Shown piece by piece: positions 59,433 through 64,000 of a stretch of DNA of 64,000 nucleotides. Source of the stretch: Agrococcus jejuensis (lineage in GTDB: Bacteria; Actinomycetota; Actinomycetes; Actinomycetales; Microbacteriaceae); the NCBI RefSeq assembly GCF_007679035.1, contig NZ_VEFR01000002.1:684416-748415 (forward strand). The letters run 5' to 3'. Position 1 is the stretch's first letter, and the number at the start of each line of letters is the position of its first letter. A model generated the notes under the pieces. That model was not told the DNA's origin and ran no database searches. It worked only from the letters and a program-made list of their open reading frames with translations. The translations under genes and the position numbers were made by a program.

Positions 59433-60161
59433 ATGCTGGATGCCATGGCACGGGACAGCGGGGCGACGGCGCTCGAGGGCGTGCGCGCCCTCGCCCATGC
59501 GCTCGCCCCCGGCGAGCTGCTGCCCGCCGAGCGCGCGCTGGCGTCGCAGCTGGGCGTCGCGCGCATGACGGTGCGCGCCGCGATCGACGTGCTCGAGCGC
59601 GAGGGCCTCGTGCGCACGCGCCGCGGCGTCGGCACCGAGCGGCTGGCGCCGCCCGTGTCGCTGCAGGTGCGGCTGCGCTCGTTCGCGAGCGCCGTGCGCG
59701 AGCACGGCATGCGGCCCGAGACGCGCGTGCTGTCGTACGTGCGCAGCACCGAGCGGCCGACGGAGGTGTCGGCGCACCTGCGGCTCGACGACGACGCCGA
59801 GACCGTGCATCTGCGCAGGCTGCGCCTCGGCGACGACCGCCCCTTGGCGCTCGAGGACGCGTGGCTGCCGGTGGCGCTCGTGCCGCAGCTCGATCGCGAG
59901 GCGGCCGAGGGCAGCCTCTACGAGCTGCTCGAGCGTCTCGACCTGCTGCCGACGGAGGGCGTGGAGGTCGTGACGGCGGCGCTGCCGAGCCCCGAGGAGA
60001 TCGCGGTGCTCGAGATCGCGCCGACGTATCCCGTGCTGCGGCTGTCGCGCACGGCCGTGTCCGACGGCGTGCCCGTGGAGTACTCGCGCGTGACGTTCCC
60101 GGCCGACCGGTACGAACTCACGTTCCCGCTCGCCGAGCGCCTCTCGCTGCCGCTCGGCTGA
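59433..60161 (+). CDS. GntR/HutC-family regulator (DasR/NagR-like)
   Basis: 242 residues: winged helix at about 12-75 (LAPGELLPAERALASQLGVARMTVRAAIDVLEREGLV) and UTRA effector domain at about 85-235 (LRRLRLGDDRPLALEDAWLP, LRLSRTAVSDGVPVEYSRVTFPADRYELTF). UTRA members of this kind bind GlcNAc-6-P or GlcN-6-P. A dre site lies in front of the NagE-type PTS gene 500 bases away, so this is the probable regulator. Start ATG 59433 or 59445. Confidence 0.88.
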   Translation: MLDAMARDSGATALEGVRALAHALAPGELLPAERALASQLGVARMTVRAAIDVLEREGLVRTRRGVGTERLAPPVSLQVRLRSFASAVREHGMRPETRVLSYVRSTERPTEVSAHLRLDDDAETVHLRRLRLGDDRPLALEDAWLPVALVPQLDREAAEGSLYELLERLDLLPTEGVEVVTAALPSPEEIAVLEIAPTYPVLRLSRTAVSDGVPVEYSRVTFPADRYELTFPLAERLSLPLG

Positions 60162-60179
60162 CGCGGGTCCGCGCGAGCG

Positions 60180-60596
60180 TCAGTCGACGCGGTGCGCGAC
60201 GCGGTCGCACAGCGCGACCCACTCGCCCTCTGGCCGGAACTCCCAGTGGTGCGTCTGCGTGCGGCCGTCGTCGGTGAAGGCGATCGTCGCGCGCTCCTGC
60301 TCGCCGGTGAACGTCCACACGTCGCCGTCGACCGTGACGAGGTACTCGCGGTGGAAGCCGTGGTTCTCGACGCTCCACGAGAAGTACGTCTCGCGCTCCC
60401 GATCCCACCCGAGGAACGACAGGGTGTCGAACGGGCCGTTGGCGCGCTCGTCCTGCACGACGAACCGATCGCCCGTGTGCCACCGGGCGGAATGGACGCT
60501 GCGCCACGGGGATCCCTGCCGGTCGGCGCCGTACGCCGTGCCCTCCGCCCACCAGTCGCCGATGAATGCCTGCAGCCGCTCGTGCTCGTTCGTCAT
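60180..60596 (-). CDS. DUF1579-like small beta-barrel protein
   Basis: 138 residues, likely a lipocalin-like barrel: LQAFIGDWWAEGTAYG opening, VVQDERANGPFDTLSFLGWD and VWTFTGEQERATIAFTDDG. Typical of DUF1579/heme-binding-like domains; function unknown. It is divergent from the PTS gene, so the dre site could affect both. Confidence 0.75.
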   Translation of the reverse strand: MTNEHERLQAFIGDWWAEGTAYGADRQGSPWRSVHSARWHTGDRFVVQDERANGPFDTLSFLGWDRERETYFSWSVENHGFHREYLVTVDGDVWTFTGEQERATIAFTDDGRTQTHHWEFRPEGEWVALCDRVAHRVD

Positions 60597-60635
60597 GCCG
60601 ACACGGTCCGCCGAGCGCGCGGCGGAGGCAAGGGG

Positions 60636-60667
60636 TTGTCCGACTGTCGCGTCGGTGGTCTAGACCA
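60636..60667 (+). promoter_or_regulatory. dre operator (TGGTCTAGACCA) and overlapping promoter of the PTS gene
   Basis: TGGTCTAGACCA at 60656-60667 is the core of the DasR-responsive element known from Streptomyces (consensus ACTGGTCTAGACCAGT). TTGTCC at 60636-60641 is a -35 candidate with 17 bases to TCTAGA at 60659-60664, so the operator covers the -10. Confidence 0.8.
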
Positions 60668-60727
60668 GCGCACGGATCGCGGGTAGAGTCCCCCCAATCC
60701 CTCTCCCCTTGCACATGGAGTCGCACC

Positions 60728-62644
60728 ATGAAGTTCTTCCAGAGGCTGGGCAAGTCGCTCATGCTGCCCATCGCGGTGCTGCCCGTCGCAGCGATCCTGT
60801 CCGGCGTCGGCTACTGGATCTCGACCGCCGCCGGCGAGGCCAACGTTGTCTCGTCGTTCTTCGCGGCCGCCGGTGGCGCGCTGCTGAACAACCTGCCGCT
60901 GCTCTTCGCCGTCGGCGTCGCCTTCGGCATGGCGTCGAAGTCCGACGGCACCGCCGCCCTCGCAGGTCTCGTCTCGTACCTCACCATCACGACGCTGCTG
61001 TCGCCCGAGACGGTCGCCGGCCTCACGGGCACTGCCGAGGTCGCCGACGTGAACCCGGCGTTCAGCAACATCGCGAACGCATTCATCGGCATCCTCGCCG
61101 GACTCATCGGCGCCCTCTGCTTCGACCGGTTCAAGGACGTGCAGCTGCCCACTGCGCTGTCGTTCTTCTCGGGCAAGCGCTCCGTCGCCATCGTGACCGC
61201 CGGCGCCTCGCTCGTGGTGTCGCTCGTGCTGTTCTTCGTCTGGCCGGTCGTCTACGGCGGCCTCGTCGGCTTCGGCGAGCTGCTGCTCGGCCTCGGCCCG
61301 ATCGGCGCCGGCATCTACGGCTTCTTCAACCGCCTGCTCATCCCCACGGGCCTCCACCACGCACTGAACTCGGTGTTCTGGTTCGACGTCGCCGGCATCA
61401 ACGACCTCGGCAACTTCCTCAACAACACCGGCACCTACGGCGTCACGGGCCAGTACATGTCGGGCTTCTTCCCGATCATGATGTTCGGCCTGCCGGGCGC
61501 GGCCCTCGCGATGTACCTCACGGCCAAGACCACGCGCCGCAAGGTGACCGCCGGCATCCTCATCTCGGCCGCGTTCGCCTCGTTCTTCGTGGGCGTCACC
61601 GAGCCGCTCGAGTTCGCGTTCATGTTCCTCGCGCCGCCGCTGTACGTGCTGCACGCCCTCTTCACGGGCATCTCGATGGCCATCGCCGCAGCCCTGCCGG
61701 TGCGCATGGGCTTCGGCTTCTCGGGCGGCTTCATCGACCTCGTGCTCAACTGGGTCAACCCGATGGCGCAGAACCCGTGGATCCTGCTGCTCATGGGCGT
61801 CGCGTGGTTCCTCATCTACTTCGTCGCCTTCTACTTCATCATCAAGCGCTTCGACCTCAAGACCCCCGGCCGCGAGGACGAGGAGATCGGCGTCGAGGGC
61901 GCGACGGGCAAGTCGAAGTTCGTGGCGCAGGCCTCGGCGATCCTCGACGGGCTGGGCGGCAAGGGCAACGTGCTCGAGCTCGACAACTGCGCGACGCGCC
62001 TCCGCATGGAGATCGCCGACGTGTCGAAGGTCGACGACGCCGCCATCCGCCGTGCGGGCGCAGCAGGCGTCATGAAGCCCGGCGGCCGCTCGGTGCAGGT
62101 CATCTACGGCCTCGAGGTGCAGTTCGTGAAGGATGCGATGGAGGACCTCATCGCCGGCCGCGTCGCCCCGCCGTCGGATGCGGAGGTCGCGGCCGTCGTC
62201 GAGACCTCCGCACCCGCCGCGGGTGGCGTCGCGACCGCGACCGTCGTCACGGTGCGCCAGCCCGTCGAGGGCCGCATCGTGCCGCTGACCGAGGTGCCGG
62301 ATGCGACCTTCGCCGAGGGCATCATGGGCCCCGGCGTCGCGATCGAGCCCACCGGGTCCGTCGTCGTCGCCCCGGCGGACGGCAGCGTCGCCCACGTGTT
62401 CCCCACGGGCCACGCGGTCGCGATGGTGCTCAGCGACGGCACCGAGCTGCTCGTGCACGTCGGCATCGACACCGTCGAGATGCAGGGCGACGGCTTCACG
62501 ACGCTCGTCGCCGTCGGCGACCAGGTCACCGAGGGCACGCCGCTCATCGAGTTCGACCTCGCCAAGATCCGTGCCGCCGGCCACCCGACGGTCACGCCCG
62601 TGATCCTGCTGAACGGCGGCGACGCGGAGCTGCGACTGCGGTAG
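60728..62644 (+). CDS. nagE: PTS N-acetylglucosamine permease, EIICBA
   Basis: 638 residues in C-B-A order. EIIC (about 1-385) has ten or so membrane segments beginning KFFQRLGKSLMLPIAVLP; EIIB carries phospho-Cys421 in ELDNCATRLRMEI; EIIA carries phospho-His577 in LLVHVGIDTV. It imports and phosphorylates GlcNAc (glucose is an alternative from the fold alone). The dre site upstream favours GlcNAc. nagA/nagB are not in the window. Confidence 0.93.
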   Translation: MKFFQRLGKSLMLPIAVLPVAAILSGVGYWISTAAGEANVVSSFFAAAGGALLNNLPLLFAVGVAFGMASKSDGTAALAGLVSYLTITTLLSPETVAGLTGTAEVADVNPAFSNIANAFIGILAGLIGALCFDRFKDVQLPTALSFFSGKRSVAIVTAGASLVVSLVLFFVWPVVYGGLVGFGELLLGLGPIGAGIYGFFNRLLIPTGLHHALNSVFWFDVAGINDLGNFLNNTGTYGVTGQYMSGFFPIMMFGLPGAALAMYLTAKTTRRKVTAGILISAAFASFFVGVTEPLEFAFMFLAPPLYVLHALFTGISMAIAAALPVRMGFGFSGGFIDLVLNWVNPMAQNPWILLLMGVAWFLIYFVAFYFIIKRFDLKTPGREDEEIGVEGATGKSKFVAQASAILDGLGGKGNVLELDNCATRLRMEIADVSKVDDAAIRRAGAAGVMKPGGRSVQVIYGLEVQFVKDAMEDLIAGRVAPPSDAEVAAVVETSAPAAGGVATATVVTVRQPVEGRIVPLTEVPDATFAEGIMGPGVAIEPTGSVVVAPADGSVAHVFPTGHAVAMVLSDGTELLVHVGIDTVEMQGDGFTTLVAVGDQVTEGTPLIEFDLAKIRAAGHPTVTPVILLNGGDAELRLR

Positions 62645-62697
62645 CCGACGTGCGAGGAGGCCCCGCCCACCCGACCCGAAGAGGAAGAGAGAAGAGC

Positions 62698-63882
62698 ATG
62701 CGCTCGACCATCGCCCGAATCGATCGAAGGAGGCGGGGCCTTCGCGCATCCGTCGCCGTGCCCATCGTCGCCGCGACCGCCATCGCGCTCGTCGGCTGCA
62801 CCGATCCCGCCAGCAGCGAGCCCGCTGCCGGCGACGAGCCCACCGTCGAGGAGCTGTTCGACGCCGTCGACAACGCCTCGCCCACCTCGGAGCGCGTGGA
62901 CGCGCTCACCGACATCGCGATGCACTACTACTGGAACGGCGGCGACCTCACGCAGGTCGAGGAGGACTTCTTCCAGGGCGTCACGCTGCACGGCGACTAC
63001 GACGTCGTGGCCGAGGCGATGGCCCAGGCCGTCGAGATCGACCCGTACGACCTCGACCTGCGCTACGGCCTCGCCTCGGCGCAGCTGCTGCAGGACGACG
63101 TGGAGGCGTCGCTCGAGACCCTCGACGGCATCCTCGCGATCGAGCCGGACGCGTACGAGGCGCACCTGCGCGCCGCCGCCTACAGCCGCGCATCGGGCGA
63201 CGAGGCTGCATACGCCGAGCACGTCGCCGAGCTGCAGCGCATCGATGCCGTGCGAGCGGCCGACGACGTCGCCGCGCTCGATGCTGCGGCAGCCGCATCC
63301 GATCTCGTGCTGAACGAGGAGGTGCCGACCGGGCTGCCCGAGGAGGGCCACGCGTTCGTGGTGCTCGGCTACGCGCTCGCCGACGACGGCACGATGGAGC
63401 AGACGCTGATCGACCGACTCGAGGTGGCGCTCGAGGCCGCCGAGGCCTATCCGGACTCGACGCTCATCGTCTCGGGCGGCGTGCCGCAGGAGGGCGTGAC
63501 GGAGGCGAGCGCCATGACCGAGTGGCTCGTCGAGCAGGGCGTCGACGAGGACCGCATCGTGCCGGAGGCCCTCGCGACCGACACGATCGAGAACGCGCTG
63601 TTCTCGCTGCAGCTCGCCGCCGAGCACGACGTCGACACCGTCACCGTGATCTCGAGCGCCTCGCACATGCGACGCGCGATCACGATCTTCGACGAGGTCG
63701 CCGACTCGCTCGGCCCGGCCATGGGCCTCGACGTCACGGGCGACGAGCTCACGAACGTCGTGGCGATGGACTTCGACACGGCAGCGGAGGCGGCCGAGGT
63801 CACGCCGCAGGAGCAGCTCGTGATCTACCGCGACCTGCTGCGCGCATCGGGCGTGTGGGCGTTCCCAGGGCTCCAGCGGTGA
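62698..63882 (+). CDS. Lipoprotein with TPR-like repeats and YdcF (DUF218) domain
   Basis: 394 residues. Signal peptide ends in ALVGC (Cys35). Helical TPR-like repeats cover about 75-180 (AVEIDPYDLDLRYGLASAQLLQ; GILAIEPDAYEAHLRAAAYSR). The YdcF/ElyC-type domain follows: HAFVVLGYALADDGTM, TLIVSGGVPQEGVTEAS, ALATDTIENALFSLQLA, VTVISSASHMRRAITIF. Such domains are linked to envelope or wall precursor metabolism. It starts 53 bases after the PTS gene on the same strand and may be co-transcribed. Confidence 0.88.
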   Translation: MRSTIARIDRRRRGLRASVAVPIVAATAIALVGCTDPASSEPAAGDEPTVEELFDAVDNASPTSERVDALTDIAMHYYWNGGDLTQVEEDFFQGVTLHGDYDVVAEAMAQAVEIDPYDLDLRYGLASAQLLQDDVEASLETLDGILAIEPDAYEAHLRAAAYSRASGDEAAYAEHVAELQRIDAVRAADDVAALDAAAAASDLVLNEEVPTGLPEEGHAFVVLGYALADDGTMEQTLIDRLEVALEAAEAYPDSTLIVSGGVPQEGVTEASAMTEWLVEQGVDEDRIVPEALATDTIENALFSLQLAAEHDVDTVTVISSASHMRRAITIFDEVADSLGPAMGLDVTGDELTNVVAMDFDTAAEAAEVTPQEQLVIYRDLLRASGVWAFPGLQR

Positions 63883-63890
63883 GGATGCGC

Positions 63891-63976
63891 TGAGGTCTCG
63901 ACAAGCAGTCATCCGAATCCTCCCCCGACTGCTGGCGGAGGAGGCCCCGAGCGCAGCGAGGAGCCGTCACGAGACC
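63891..63976. repeat. Long intergenic inverted repeat at window end
   Basis: GGTCTCG (63894-63900) pairs with CGAGACC (63970-63976), and AGCAGTC (63904-63910) with GACTGCT (63927-63933). GAGCGCAGCGAG inside it is shared with the repeat at 46063-46153. Nothing coding is seen from 63883 to the end. Confidence 0.6.
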
Positions 63977-64000
63977 ACGCGACGTGCCCGCTCGACGCGA

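Overview
The window is about 72% GC by eye, coding-dense, with many ATGA/GTGA/TTGA start-stop overlaps and GTG/TTG starts. Gene content (Streptomyces-type DnaA boxes, an F420-type nitroreductase, NYN-LOTUS and DUF2510 proteins, PknB-like kinases, a dre operator) points to an actinobacterium, most likely family Microbacteriaceae. It reads as chromosome; I see no tRNA, rRNA, IS element, prophage or CRISPR array.

Layout. 1-4.7 kb: the 5' part of an NhaA-thioredoxin fusion and two tandem Ser/Thr kinases. 4.8-11.4 kb: aldo/keto reductase, NTF2-like protein, RtcB RNA ligase preceded by an unusual run of hairpins, a split transketolase and a GH37 trehalase. 11.5-16 kb: a four-gene operon of an aromatic/histidinol-phosphate-type aminotransferase plus E1-alpha, E1-beta and E2 of a branched-chain 2-oxoacid dehydrogenase. 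16-23.3 kb: small housekeeping genes, a WXG100-like protein paired with an alpha/beta hydrolase, a low-molecular-weight phosphatase and purB. 23.3-28.8 kb: a GntR regulator and a soluble Cache sensor facing a polyamine-type ABC transporter. 30-32.6 kb: a compact cassette that looks like a type VII-secreted toxin with duplicated immunity proteins. 32.7-36.5 kb: lipoprotein/rhodanese operon and pdxST. 36.6-41 kb: thioesterase, VOC, Nudix, two TetR regulators that may share an operator motif, and an Fpg/Nei glycosylase. 41-44.2 kb: a type III polyketide synthase operon with methyltransferase, small membrane protein and nitroreductase. 44.3-53.4 kb: M20 amidohydrolase, F420-type reductase, FtsX-type ABC exporter, NYN-LOTUS protein, DUF2510 protein, HesB-like protein, aldo/keto reductase and dnaB with a DnaA-box cluster upstream. 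53.7-59.4 kb: TetR/MMPL and TetR/SDR divergent pairs and a HAD phosphatase. 59.4-64 kb: a GntR/UTRA regulator, a NagE-type PTS permease under a near-perfect dre site, and a TPR-YdcF lipoprotein.

The least explained items are: the chain of seven or more stem-loops in the rtcB leader; the split WXG-like/nuclease/paired-immunity cassette; a three-copy family of intergenic stem-loops with a conserved GAGGTC loop, always directly 3' of a stop codon; and the WXG100-like/hydrolase pair.
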